35,368 bases of DNA from Streptomyces sp. PH10-H1 (GTDB lineage: Bacteria > Actinomycetota > Actinomycetes > Streptomycetales > Streptomycetaceae). Numbering within the stretch: the stretch's first letter is position 1; every line of letters begins with the position of its first letter. Position numbers and translations under genes: made by a program. Below are positions 23,845 through 31,336 of the stretch, in pieces. The DNA lies in contig NZ_JASISZ010000078.1 in assembly GCF_030063355.1 (NCBI RefSeq), positions 1 through 35,368 of the forward strand, in the 5' to 3' direction. The notes under the pieces are model-generated. The model searched no databases, was not told the DNA's origin, and was given only the letters and a program-made list of their open reading frames with translations.

Positions 23845-25323
23845 ATGGCGATGGTCGAAGAGGTGCCGGCCGGCAGATCCGTACAGGAGGCCGCATCTGT
23901 ACGGGAGTCCGCAGGGGCGTCCGCACGGGAGCCGGTGCCGGACCGGATGACGGGCCGGCTGCGACTGGTGCTCGTCGTGCTGCTGATCGCGCAGTTCATG
24001 CTCGCCGTGGATTTCTCGATCCTCAATGTGGCGCTGCCGGTGGTCGGCCGGGGACTCGGCTTCTCGCTGGCGAACCTGCAGTGGATCGGTACGTCCTTCG
24101 CGCTGGCCGCCGCCGGGTTCACGCTGCTTTTCGGCCGGATCGCCGACATCGTCGGCCGCCGCCGGCTGTTCCTGGCCGGCCTGGCGGTGCTGGGCGCCTC
24201 CTCACTGATCGGCGGGCTCGCTGTCGACCCGGCCATGCTGCTGATCGCCCGGGTCGCCCAGGGCCTGGCGACCGCGGCCGTCACCCCGGCCGGGCTGTCG
24301 CTGCTGACGTCGTCCTTTCCCGAGGGCCCGCTCCGTGACAAGGCGCTCGGTCTCAACGGCGCCCTGATGTCGGCCGGCTTCACCGCCGGCGCGGTCCTCG
24401 GCGGGGTGCTGACCGACCTGCTCTCCTGGCGCTGGGCGTTCTTCGTCAACGTCCCGGTCGCCGTCGCGGTGCTGATCGTCGCTCCGCTGGTCATCACCGA
24501 GAGCCGGCCCGCGGTCCGCCCGCGGCTGGACGTGCCCGGCGCGGTCACGGTCACCCTCGGCCTGCTCGCGCTGGTCTTCGGGCTGACCACCGCGGGGGAG
24601 AAGGGCTGGGGGGACCCGATGGGCCTGGTGTCCCTGGTGACCGGCGCGGCACTGCTCATCGCGTTCTATTTCGTGGAGAAGGGCGCGTCCGCGCCGCTGG
24701 TGCCCGTGGCGATCCTCCGGCGCTCCACGGTGATCTGGGGCAACCTCGCCGGCCTGATCGCCTTCGTCACCGAGACCTCAATGGTCTTCCTGATGACCCT
24801 CTACCTGCAGAAGGTGCTCGGCTTCTCCCCACTGGCCGCGGGCCTGTCCTTCGGAGTACTGGGCCTGGGCACGGTCACCGGCGGTGTGCTCGCCGCCCGG
24901 GTGATCGGCCGGATCGGCACCCGGGCCGCCCTCGTGACCGGCGGCGTCATCCAGGCCGCCGCGACGCTGGCGCTGGTCGCTCTGGGTGACGATCGCGGCT
25001 GGATGGGGCTGCTGCTGGCAGGCACCTTCGTCGGAGGCGTCGGCAACATGCTGGTGATCGTCGGCTTCATGGTGACCGCCACCTCCGGGATTCCCGACGC
25101 CGAGCAGGGCACGGCGACCGGCCTGGCCACCATGACCCAGCAGGTCGGCATCACCATGGGCGCACCCGTCATGAGCGCGATCGCCACCGCCGGGATCACC
25201 GTCTCCTCCAGCACCGGCGCGGTACTGGACGGCATCGGGAACGCGGTCCTGGTGAACGCGCTCATCGTGCTGGCCGGCGCGATCCTCGCCGCCCTGTTCC
25301 TGCGCGGTGCGCGGAAGGCGTGA
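23845..25323 (+). CDS. MFS drug-efflux transporter (EmrB/QacA, DHA2-type)
   Basis: A membrane exporter of 492 residues from the ATG at 23845. After a polar N-tail (1-35) come about 14 hydrophobic segments, the usual DHA2 number. Motif A is GRIADIVGRRRLFLAG (loop 2-3), motif B is in RVAQGLATAAVTPAGLSLL, and motif C is in MSAGFTAGAVLGGVLTD. The D in AVDFSILNVALPVV of TM1 is typical of proton-coupled QacA-type pumps. It should expel hydrophobic compounds using the proton gradient; the substrate is unknown. The ribosome site is weak (GGAG 14 bases before 23845); the ATG at 23851 is possible. No TetR-type regulator is adjacent. Confidence 0.92.
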   Translation: MAMVEEVPAGRSVQEAASVRESAGASAREPVPDRMTGRLRLVLVVLLIAQFMLAVDFSILNVALPVVGRGLGFSLANLQWIGTSFALAAAGFTLLFGRIADIVGRRRLFLAGLAVLGASSLIGGLAVDPAMLLIARVAQGLATAAVTPAGLSLLTSSFPEGPLRDKALGLNGALMSAGFTAGAVLGGVLTDLLSWRWAFFVNVPVAVAVLIVAPLVITESRPAVRPRLDVPGAVTVTLGLLALVFGLTTAGEKGWGDPMGLVSLVTGAALLIAFYFVEKGASAPLVPVAILRRSTVIWGNLAGLIAFVTETSMVFLMTLYLQKVLGFSPLAAGLSFGVLGLGTVTGGVLAARVIGRIGTRAALVTGGVIQAAATLALVALGDDRGWMGLLLAGTFVGGVGNMLVIVGFMVTATSGIPDAEQGTATGLATMTQQVGITMGAPVMSAIATAGITVSSSTGAVLDGIGNAVLVNALIVLAGAILAALFLRGARKA

Positions 25324-25416
25324 CCCGGCGGCCCCCAGTTCCGGCAATGCCTCCCGGTCCCGGCGGCTCCCAGTCCCCGCAGTGCCCCCGGTCCCGGCGG
25401 CTCCTGGTTCCGGCGG
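25324..25416. repeat. Imperfect 34/35-bp tandem repeat after the MFS gene
   Basis: Units CCCGGCGGCCCCCAGTTCC..., CCCGGCGGCTCCCAGTCCC... and a partial CCCGGCGGCTCCTGG... start at 25324, 25359 and 25393. They begin immediately after the stop codon and run into the hairpin at 25416. Non-coding; origin unclear. Confidence 0.75.
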
Positions 25417-25437
25417 CGCCCCTCTCACCTGGGGCGC
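25416..25437. terminator. Probable terminator of the MFS gene
   Basis: GCGCCCC, loop TCTCACCT, GGGGCGC: a 7-bp stem about 93 bases after the MFS stop, without a U-tract. Confidence 0.5.
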
Positions 25438-25521
25438 GCCGCCGGAGCCGCCCAAGCGGGCGGATCCGCCGCGGAAGCGGAGCACGTGCTATCGTAGTTC
25501 TCAGTTGCAGTTGTGGTACCC

Positions 25522-25620
25522 ATGAAACTTTGTGTGCACCTGACGGATACAACGTTCAGGTGCATTTTGTTTTTCCGGTCATCTCCGGATGGGCTCATTG
25601 CGGCGACGCGGAATACGTGA
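25522..25620 (+). CDS. Possible 32-codon leader peptide in the cold-shock leader
   Basis: An ORF from the ATG at 25522 to TGA at 25620, MKLCVHLTDTTFRCILFFR then SSPDGLIAATRNT. It reads straight through the hairpin and U-tract at 25535-25574, so its translation would melt the hairpin. Only a weak GTGG lies upstream. The codon use is not high-GC3, as expected for an RNA element rather than for a conserved protein. Speculative. Confidence 0.25.
   Translation: MKLCVHLTDTTFRCILFFRSSPDGLIAATRNT
25535..25574 (+). promoter_or_regulatory. Terminator-like hairpin with U-tract in the cold-shock leader
   Basis: TGCACCTGA (25535-25543), 12-base loop, TCAGGTGCA (25556-25564): a perfect 9-bp stem followed directly by TTTTGTTTTT (25565-25574). 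This is a textbook intrinsic terminator, rare in such GC-rich DNA, and it sits about 88 bases upstream of the cold-shock ATG rather than after a gene. Smaller stems follow: CCGG-TCATCT-CCGG (25575-25588) and CGGAAT/ATTCCG (25609-25614 and 25628-25633). It could attenuate transcription of the cold-shock gene or act as a temperature-sensitive leader. A candidate -10 (TATCGT, 25490-25495) would start the transcript near 25502. Confidence 0.7.
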
Positions 25621-25662
25621 AGTGCGGATTCCGGCTGTGCCCCCTATCAGAGGAGATTTGAC

Positions 25663-25866
25663 ATGGCTACTGGCACCGTGAAGTGGTTCAACGCGGAAAA
25701 GGGCTTCGGCTTCATCGAGCAGGACGGCGGCGGCGCTGACGTCTTCGCCCACTACTCGAACATCGCCACCCAGGGCTTCCGTGAGCTCCAGGAAGGCCAG
25801 AAGGTCTCCTTCGACGTCACGCAGGGCCAGAAGGGCCCGCAGGCCGAGAACATCGTTCCCGCCTGA
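25663..25866 (+). CDS. CspA-family cold-shock protein
   Basis: A 67-residue OB-fold RNA/DNA chaperone. RNP1 is KGFGFIEQ (residues 14-21) and RNP2 is DVFAHYSNI (28-36); the start ATGTVKWFNAEKGFGF is that of actinobacterial CspA proteins, and the length is exact. It binds single-stranded nucleic acid and melts RNA structure. GAGGAGA lies 6 bases before the ATG. Its leader of about 160 bases holds an intrinsic-terminator-like hairpin, and the gene ends in a very strong terminator. It lies upstream of a DEAD-box helicase, another cold-adaptation protein. Confidence 0.97.
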   Translation: MATGTVKWFNAEKGFGFIEQDGGGADVFAHYSNIATQGFRELQEGQKVSFDVTQGQKGPQAENIVPA

Positions 25867-25882
25867 CGCTGACAAGAGCTAA

Positions 25883-25916
25883 GCCAGGGCCCGCACCTCA
25901 CGGTGCGGGCCCTGGC
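25883..25916. terminator. Strong terminator after the cold-shock gene
   Basis: A perfect 15-bp stem (25883-25897 with 25902-25916; GCCAGGGCCCGCACC and its complement) with the tetraloop TCAC, 17 bases after the stop codon. Short T run CGTTG follows. It should separate the cold-shock transcript from the helicase. Confidence 0.9.
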
Positions 25917-26106
25917 CGTTGCCCGGACTTCGTTCTTCGTCCGGAAACCGTTCACCACCCGGACCCGATGGGTCCGATATTCCGGCCGCCGCTTCTCAGC
26001 AGGCGCCGTTCCATCGGAGTACACGGCGCGGATATTCCCGCCGGACTTCGCATTCGTCATTTGCTTCGGTTCGTTCTTGCGATTTCTTGCGCGGCTGCCG
26101 GCCGCC
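25917..26106 (+). other. Structured 5' leader of the DEAD-box helicase
   Basis: About 190 bases between the cold-shock terminator and the ribosome-site hairpin, without a gene. It holds small stems: CCGGAC/GTCCGG (25923-25928 and 25939-25944) and CGGACCC-GAT-GGGTCCG (25960-25976). T-rich patches (CATTTGCTTCGGTTCG, 26057-26072) could hold a promoter, but I cannot pick one. Confidence 0.55.
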
Positions 26107-26143
26107 GAGCCTTCCTCGACACGCGCCGCATCGAGGAAGGTTC
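26107..26143 (+). promoter_or_regulatory. Hairpin that buries the helicase Shine-Dalgarno sequence
   Basis: GAGCCTTCCTCGA (26107-26119) pairs with TCGAGGAAGGTTC (26131-26143) over 13 base pairs (one G-U), with an 11-base loop. The 3' arm contains the whole ribosome site GAGGAAGG and ends three bases before the ATG at 26147. In this fold the ribosome cannot reach its site. This looks like a translational switch: an RNA that must be melted, by a cold-shock protein, by the helicase itself, or by an upstream alternative pairing. Confidence 0.8.
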
Positions 26144-26146
26144 CGC

Positions 26147-27637
26147 ATGAACCGCACCACGCGCTCAAACAGCCCCTACTCCCGCAGCAGCAGCCGCTCC
26201 AGCAACACCGCCGGATTCAGCGGCCGCTCCCGCTCGCAGTCCTCGAACCGCTCCGGCGGCTCCGGGCGCCGTCCCGCCGCGCTGCAGGGCGAGTTCGCGC
26301 TGCCGGTCACCATCACCCCGGCGCTGCCCGCCGTCACCAACTTCGGCGACCTGGACATGCCGGTCGAGCTGCTGAAGATGCTCACCAGCCTGGGGATGAA
26401 CGAGCCCTTCCCGATCCAAGGCGCGACGCTGCCGAACTCGCTGGCCGGCCGCGATGTGCTGGGCCGCGGGCGTACCGGCTCGGGCAAGACGCTGGCCTTC
26501 GGCCTGGCGCTGCTCGTCCGCACCGCCGGACAGCGTGCCCAGCCGCGGCAGCCGCTCGCCCTGGTGCTCGTACCGACCCGTGAGCTGGCGCAGCAGGTCA
26601 CCGACGCGCTCACCCCGTACGCCCGCTCGCTGCACCTGCGGCTGGCCACGGTGGTCGGCGGCATGTCGATCGGCCGCCAGGCCAGCGTGCTGCGCGGCGG
26701 CGCCGAAGTCGTCGTCGCGACGCCGGGCCGGCTCAAGGACCTGATCGACCGGGGCGACTGCCGCCTGGACCGGGTGGCCATCACGGTCCTGGACGAGGCC
26801 GACCAGATGGCGGACATGGGCTTCATGCCGCAGGTCACCGCCTTGCTCGACCAGGTGCGCACCGACGGCCAGCGGATGCTGTTCTCGGCCACGCTGGACC
26901 GTAACGTCGACCAGCTGGTGCGCCAGTACCTGCACGACCCGGTGGTCCACTCGGTGGACCCCTCGGCCGGCGCGGTCACCACGATGGAACACCACGTGCT
27001 GCACGTCCACGGTGCCGACAAGCGCGCCACCACCACGGAGATCGCGGCCCGTGACGGCCGGGTGCTGATGTTCCTGGACACCAAGCACGCCGTCGACCTG
27101 CTGACCCGCGAGTTGCTGGCCAGTGGCGTACGGGCGGCGGCGCTGCACGGCGGCAAGTCGCAGCCGCAGCGCAACCGCACCCTGGAGCAGTTCAAGACCG
27201 GCCACGTGACGGTGCTGGTGGCCACCAACGTCGCCGCCCGCGGCATCCACGTCGACAACCTCGACCTGGTCGTCAACGTCGACCCGCCGAGCGATCACAA
27301 GGACTACCTCCACCGCGGCGGCCGTACCGCCCGCGCGGGGGAGTCCGGTGTCGTCGTCACCCTGGTGCTGCCCAACCAGCGCCGCGACATGACGCGCCTG
27401 ATGGCCGACGCCGGCATCACGCCGAAGACGACCCAGGTCCGCTCCGGAGAGGCGGAACTGACGCGCATCACCGGTGCGCAGGCCCCGTCCGGAGTCCCGG
27501 TCGTCATCACCGCTCCGGTGTCGGAGAGCGCCAAGCGCAGTGCCGCCTCGACCCGTGGCCGCCGCAGCCGTACGGCCCAGGCCCGCCGCGCCGGTGCGCC
27601 GGACCGTTCCTCCCGGCCCCGCACGACCGCCGTCTGA
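26147..27637 (+). CDS. DEAD-box ATP-dependent RNA helicase
   Basis: A 496-residue RNA helicase. The motifs are all present: Q-motif near PFPIQGATLP, Walker A RTGSGKT (109-115), Ia PTRELA (143-148), Ib TPGR (192-195), II DEAD (216-219), III SAT (247-249), then VATNVAARGIHVDNLDLVVN (V) and HRGGRTARAG (VI). Residues 1-40 are a Ser/Arg-rich disordered tail and residues 455-496 a basic Arg/Ala-rich tail, which usually give nonspecific RNA binding. It probably unwinds structured RNA in ribosome assembly or decay at low temperature. The ATG follows GAGGAAGG, which is locked in the hairpin at 26107-26143. The gene ends in a very long terminator. Confidence 0.96.
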   Translation: MNRTTRSNSPYSRSSSRSSNTAGFSGRSRSQSSNRSGGSGRRPAALQGEFALPVTITPALPAVTNFGDLDMPVELLKMLTSLGMNEPFPIQGATLPNSLAGRDVLGRGRTGSGKTLAFGLALLVRTAGQRAQPRQPLALVLVPTRELAQQVTDALTPYARSLHLRLATVVGGMSIGRQASVLRGGAEVVVATPGRLKDLIDRGDCRLDRVAITVLDEADQMADMGFMPQVTALLDQVRTDGQRMLFSATLDRNVDQLVRQYLHDPVVHSVDPSAGAVTTMEHHVLHVHGADKRATTTEIAARDGRVLMFLDTKHAVDLLTRELLASGVRAAALHGGKSQPQRNRTLEQFKTGHVTVLVATNVAARGIHVDNLDLVVNVDPPSDHKDYLHRGGRTARAGESGVVVTLVLPNQRRDMTRLMADAGITPKTTQVRSGEAELTRITGAQAPSGVPVVITAPVSESAKRSAASTRGRRSRTAQARRAGAPDRSSRPRTTAV

Positions 27638-27693
27638 CCGCCGCCGGTCACGCACGGACGGTCGGGCACTGACGGTTTCGGGCACTGACACCA

Positions 27694-27740
27694 CGTAAAG
27701 AAGCCGGGCCCCGCGATACGCGGGGCCCGGCTTCTTTACG
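27694..27740. terminator. 22-bp perfect bidirectional terminator
   Basis: A perfectly paired 22-base stem (27694-27715 with 27719-27740) with a 3-base loop ATA. The core is GCCGGGCCCCGCG and the foot is CGTAAAGAAG/CTTCTTTACG, so each strand ends in a U-rich run. It lies between the convergent helicase and STAS genes and serves both. Confidence 0.95.
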
Positions 27741-27764
27741 CTGCCGCGGGCAGCCGCGGCAGCG

Positions 27765-28151
27765 TCAGGCGAGAGTGTCGTCCGCGAGCGGCTCGGGCGG
27801 GGCGATGGGGTCAAGCGCTTCTTCCACCCCGTCGGCGAGATTCAGTACCTGGTCGGCGCCGGTGAGTTCGAGCGTGCGCAGCAGCTGCGGGCCGGCGGCG
27901 GCCAGCACCAGGTCGCCCCCGCGGTCGTGCAGGTTCTGCCGGATGGTCAGCAGAAGACCCAGCCCGCGGGAGTCGCAGAAAGTGAGCTGCCCGCAGTCCA
28001 GCACCAGGCGGACCTGGCGCTCCTGGATCAGATCGCCCACGGCCGTCGCCAGGACGTCCTCGCTGTCGAGGTCGAGCTCGCCGACCAGGGCGAGTACTTC
28101 GACATCTTGGCTCCGGCCGTGCCGTACGGGCCGCACCTGCAGCCGGTTCAT
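27765..28151 (-). CDS. STAS-domain anti-sigma factor antagonist
   Basis: A 128-residue single STAS domain: VEVLALVGELDLDSEDVL, RLVLDCGQLTFCDSRGLGLLL. The CDSRGLG segment corresponds to the DSSGLG phospho-acceptor site of SpoIIAA/RsbV; the first S of DS is the probable phosphorylation site. The ATG at 28151 has GGGAG 7 bases upstream. The C-terminal 20 residues are an acidic-proline tail (DPIAPPEPLADD). It should bind an RsbW-type kinase; none is adjacent, and the candidate at 19196 is the only one in the window. Convergent with the helicase. Confidence 0.9.
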   Translation of the reverse strand: MNRLQVRPVRHGRSQDVEVLALVGELDLDSEDVLATAVGDLIQERQVRLVLDCGQLTFCDSRGLGLLLTIRQNLHDRGGDLVLAAAGPQLLRTLELTGADQVLNLADGVEEALDPIAPPEPLADDTLA

Positions 28152-28277
28152 GGTCGTCTCCCGAAGGTCGAGATCGCAGGGTATTGAGGTGACCGAGCCG
28201 CCCGACTCCACCGGAGGAGGGACGGCCGGCCCCGTGGTGACGCAGCGCGGAAGGCAGCGTACCTGGCTTGCCGACGG

Positions 28278-28388
28278 ATGATTTCGACAACCACGACTAC
28301 CCCGGAAGACCGGCTCGAGGAAGCCCTTCGCCTCAACGAGGAACTCCGCCGCCAGGCGCGCTCCCCGGAGGCTGCCGACGATTCCTGA
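28278..28388 (+). CDS. Possible 36-residue small protein
   Basis: A short ORF between the STAS gene and the PIG-L gene. It starts MISTTTTTPEDRLEEALRL and ends RSPEAADDS; the middle (EDRLEEALRLNEELRRQAR) is a clean amphipathic, coiled-coil-like helix with high GC3. There is no convincing ribosome site (GACGG just before the ATG). It may be a real small protein, or a remnant of a larger regulator's coiled-coil linker. Confidence 0.35.
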   Translation: MISTTTTTPEDRLEEALRLNEELRRQARSPEAADDS

Positions 28389-28456
28389 CCGCTCGCCGGT
28401 GGAACTGTCGTCGCACCTCGCCGTCCGATGATGCTGTCACCGTGAGGGAGAAACGG

Positions 28457-29182
28457 TCATCGGATGACGTAGTACTCGGTGCCGAGAAACAGCTCGCGCA
28501 GGACAGGGTCTTCCATGGCCGCGATGCGCGCTCCGCGCCTGAACTCGGACTGATGAGCTTGTACGGCCGCCCACTTGGTGTCGAGCCAGGGCCGGACATC
28601 GGTGACGAGGTCCACCTGGGCATCCGGGAGAGCCGGCCAGGGATCGATGGCACCTGCTTCCGCAAGGTTGGAAAGAGCGGACTGCGGCAGGGTCACCAGC
28701 CGTAGTTCCGGTACGGTCCACGGTTCGATCGCCGGATACAGCGCCGGATGGGCACTGGCTTCCACGGCTGCCACCGTCGCCCGGTGGACCGCGATGTGAT
28801 CAGGGTGTCCGGACGCGCCGAAGGCGTCGTAGGTGACGAGGAGGTCCGGCCGGAACTTCCGGATGCGGGGGGCGAGTTGATCGACCAACTCACCCATCGG
28901 CGCGGCGCACAGGCTGCCGGTGCCCGCTCCTTCCGGACCGGAGTCGCGGTAGTCCAGGACAGCCAGCTCAGTGATGCCCAGCAGCCGGGCGGCCTCCTTC
29001 AGCTCATCTACGCGCGTGCCGGGCGAAGCGGACGACCGGCCGTTGGCCAGGACGCCATCCGTGCAGGTGATGAGCGCCGATGTAGTGCCGTGCTCGGCTG
29101 CGCCGGCCAGCAGGCCGCCGGTCCAGATGGACTCATCATCAGGGTGGGCATGGACGGCCATCAGCCGACGCGGTTCGCTCAC
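28457..29182 (-). CDS. PIG-L family deacetylase
   Basis: A 241-residue zinc-dependent N-deacetylase-fold protein. The metal motif AHPDDE is at about residues 11-16 (VHAHPDDESIW) and the third ligand is in GHPDHIAVHRAT, so HPDD...HxxH is complete. Related enzymes act on GlcNAc-inositol (MshB), mycothiol conjugates (Mca) or antibiotic sugars; the substrate here is not determinable. The GTG at 29182 is chosen because GGAGGAGGGG precedes it; it is 29 bases after the DUF4291 stop, so the two form an operon. Confidence 0.9.
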   Translation of the reverse strand: MSEPRRLMAVHAHPDDESIWTGGLLAGAAEHGTTSALITCTDGVLANGRSSASPGTRVDELKEAARLLGITELAVLDYRDSGPEGAGTGSLCAAPMGELVDQLAPRIRKFRPDLLVTYDAFGASGHPDHIAVHRATVAAVEASAHPALYPAIEPWTVPELRLVTLPQSALSNLAEAGAIDPWPALPDAQVDLVTDVRPWLDTKWAAVQAHQSEFRRGARIAAMEDPVLRELFLGTEYYVIR

Positions 29183-29211
29183 GATGTCCCCTCCTCCGAT
29201 CCGTTCGCGCT

Positions 29212-29805
29212 TCACGGCCGCAATGGTGCCAGGAGTTCCTCCGCGGCGGGGTAGGGAACCTCGGCGGGCAGCAGCCGTTCCGCGGCGGTCAGGTCGCCGT
29301 CGCGCACGTGTGCGTGGATCTCCTGGGCGAGTGGGGTCACGTCGGTGATGGTGAGCGTCCACTCATCGGCGTACCGGCGTGCGGCCTCGCCCGTGAGGCC
29401 GAGCTGCAGGGAGCGGTGCGGCAGCGGCCGCAGGAACAGATCCCGTTCGGGATCCCATTGGACGCGGGCCGGGGCACGTTTCAGGTCACGCTTCCAGGCG
29501 GCAAGGTCAGTGTGCAGCCCACGCTCGTAGTGGGAGAGGCACGCGTGGCGCAGCGCCCACTCGAAGCCCTCGCGGGTGATCTCGACGGCGAGGACGGTCT
29601 CCTGGTCCTCCTTACCGCCCCAGCCGCAGCGGTACATCATCCAGAGAAACGAGGGCTTGATCCAGGTCATCCGGGTCCGCTGCCAGGCAGCCGGAAAGCG
29701 GCCCGTACGAGCGGCGGGCAGGCCGATGGCCGGCGGGTACGCCTGGTAGACGGTGACCGTCGTCGCCGTATGGAGCGCGCGGATGCGGTGTTTCGGTTCT
29801 TCCAC
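29212..29805 (-). CDS. DUF4291 family protein
   Basis: A 197-residue cytoplasmic protein that matches DUF4291: IRALHTATTVTVYQAYPPAIG, RMTWIKPSFLWMMYRCGWG, QETVLAVEITREGFEWAL, PERDLFLRPLPHRSLQLGL, YADEWTLTITDVT. The biochemical role is unknown. The GTG at 29805 gives the family's usual N-terminus (ExPKHRIRALHT); the ribosome site is weak. The first gene of an operon with the PIG-L gene. Confidence 0.87.
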   Translation of the reverse strand: MEEPKHRIRALHTATTVTVYQAYPPAIGLPAARTGRFPAAWQRTRMTWIKPSFLWMMYRCGWGGKEDQETVLAVEITREGFEWALRHACLSHYERGLHTDLAAWKRDLKRAPARVQWDPERDLFLRPLPHRSLQLGLTGEAARRYADEWTLTITDVTPLAQEIHAHVRDGDLTAAERLLPAEVPYPAAEELLAPLRP

Positions 29806-29924
29806 GAGGTAGAGGGTGCGGCCACCTGGTCCGGGCGCGCCATCGCTTTAGCGGCGGCAGGCCGTGATTCACGGTCGGCCAACAGAACCTGAACCAACCA
29901 GTCCTGAATAGATGTCACCCGGCC

Positions 29925-29930
29925 TACACT
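29925..29930 (+). promoter_or_regulatory. Possible -10 box of the three-gene operon
   Basis: TACACT about 60 bases before the ATG at 29990, in a locally AT-richer stretch. The -35 region is poor (TCCTGA at about 17 bases upstream), so an extracytoplasmic or activator-dependent promoter is possible. Confidence 0.35.
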
Positions 29931-29989
29931 GAGTGAACAGCACCGTCTGACAGGGGCCGACGGCCTGTGAACCGGCGGGGGGATTTCCT

Positions 29990-31336
29990 ATGGCCGTCCG
30001 TCAATTGCCGCCGACCACCGCGCCGCTCGTCCGTGGACGGGGCAGGAGCGCGGGTGTGCTGCTGCAAGTCTCCAGATACGGGCCGCTGGCGGCCGCCTAC
30101 GCCGTCTTCCAGTCCTTGGTCGGCGTGCTGCCCGACTACCTGTCCGGAGACGTGGCGCGCTACCTGCTCGCCGGATCCGCGGGGCTCTCGGCCGGGGCGC
30201 TGGTCCTGCTCAGCGCACTGCTCGCGAGGTCGCGCGCCGAGCAGCGGACCGCGGCGCAGGCGCTGCCCGGCGCGGGCGTCGACCGCTCGCCGGGCTCCCT
30301 CGCCCCGATCATGACGGGCGCGGCGGAGGCGCTGCTGCGCAGCCGTTCGGCCGTGGACGATCCGCAGAAGGGACTGCTCACCGGCTGGTCGCACTTCCTC
30401 GAGGAGGGCGAGGCCGGGCAGCGTCCCACGGCCATCGGTACCGCCTACGGCCTGCACATCGTGCTCACCCTCGGGCGCACCGACGGCCTGCTGGACGCCT
30501 CGGCGCTGGTGGACACCTTGTGGCGGCTCCGCCTCCCCGACGGCGGCTGGGCCGCGCGTACCGGAACGGGGGTCAGCCGTCCGGAGGTGACCGCCCTCGT
30601 GCTCGGCGCGCTCAGCCGGGCGGGGGCCGACAGCTCGCGGATCGCCGATGCCGTCGGCGCGCTGGAGCGGATGCTCGATTCGGGGGAGGACCCCGAGGGG
30701 TTCTCCCGAACCTATGTGGTGGCCACCGTCATCCGGGGCCTGCTCCGGGCTGCTCCGCGATCCCCCGCCCTGGTGCGGCTGCGCAGCGAACTGGTCGCCG
30801 GCGGGGTCACCGATCCGGAGAACGAGGGCCTGCTGTGCTGGGGCCATTCGCTGCGCACCGGGACGAGCTCGCGCTACCAGTCGCTGCCCTCACCCGCCCA
30901 TACCGCCCACGCGGTGCTCGCCCTGTCGAGAATGAGCCGGGTCCTCGGCGAGGAGGGACGCTCCCGGCACGCCCGTGAGCAGGGCATCGAGTGGCTGATC
31001 CGGAACGAGAGGATCGAACCCCAGACCGAACACCTTCGCCGTCCGCCCTCGCCCCCCGCCCAGGGGGTGGACCACGCCATGATCAGTCACTTCACCGCCG
31101 GCTGGGTCGCCAAGGCGCTGATGAGCGCGGGGCCGGACGTCGCGCAGGCCGGCCCGGTCGCCGCGGAGCGGTTGCGCTCCCGGCTCGAGGCCGCCGTCGC
31201 CGAAGTGCACGCGCTGCAGAAGGACGGAGTGTGGGAATGGAAGAACGACCGTGAGAGCCAACCGCTCTGGATGACCTGCCAGGGCCTGGCCGTGCTCTGG
31301 TCCTGGGCCCTCTGCGGATCGGGAGTGAACCAATGA
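29990..31336 (+). CDS. Membrane-anchored alpha-toroid (squalene-cyclase-like) protein
   Basis: A 448-residue protein with a hydrophobic region at residues 25-80 (PLAAAYAVFQSLVGVLPDYL; YLLAGSAGLSAGALVLLSALLA) that anchors it in the membrane. The rest is an alpha/alpha toroid of the prenyltransferase/squalene-oxidase-repeat type: TAIGTAYGLHIVLTLG, LWRLRLPDGGWAARTG, VSRPEVTALVLGALSRAG, FSRTYVVATVIRGLLRAA, SPAHTAHAVLALSRM, HAREQGIEWLIRN, ISHFTAGWVAKALMSAG, KDGVWEWKNDRESQPLWMT. The QxxDGxW-type repeats are present but I see no DxDD acid motif of a true cyclase, so it is more likely a binding scaffold. The gene ends in a 4-base ATGA overlap with the next. First gene of a three-gene operon. Confidence 0.8.
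   Translation: MAVRQLPPTTAPLVRGRGRSAGVLLQVSRYGPLAAAYAVFQSLVGVLPDYLSGDVARYLLAGSAGLSAGALVLLSALLARSRAEQRTAAQALPGAGVDRSPGSLAPIMTGAAEALLRSRSAVDDPQKGLLTGWSHFLEEGEAGQRPTAIGTAYGLHIVLTLGRTDGLLDASALVDTLWRLRLPDGGWAARTGTGVSRPEVTALVLGALSRAGADSSRIADAVGALERMLDSGEDPEGFSRTYVVATVIRGLLRAAPRSPALVRLRSELVAGGVTDPENEGLLCWGHSLRTGTSSRYQSLPSPAHTAHAVLALSRMSRVLGEEGRSRHAREQGIEWLIRNERIEPQTEHLRRPPSPPAQGVDHAMISHFTAGWVAKALMSAGPDVAQAGPVAAERLRSRLEAAVAEVHALQKDGVWEWKNDRESQPLWMTCQGLAVLWSWALCGSGVNQ

Noticed and set aside
25535..25564. Hairpin read as the terminator of the MFS gene
   Set aside because: It is over 200 bases from the MFS stop, which has its own hairpin at 25416; the position suits the cold-shock leader better.
29667..29918. 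Minus-strand ORF beginning MTSIQDWLVQVLL upstream of DUF4291
   Set aside because: The first 25 residues look protein-like but GC3 is low and the rest overlaps DUF4291 in another frame as Arg/Ser-rich text; at most a remnant.
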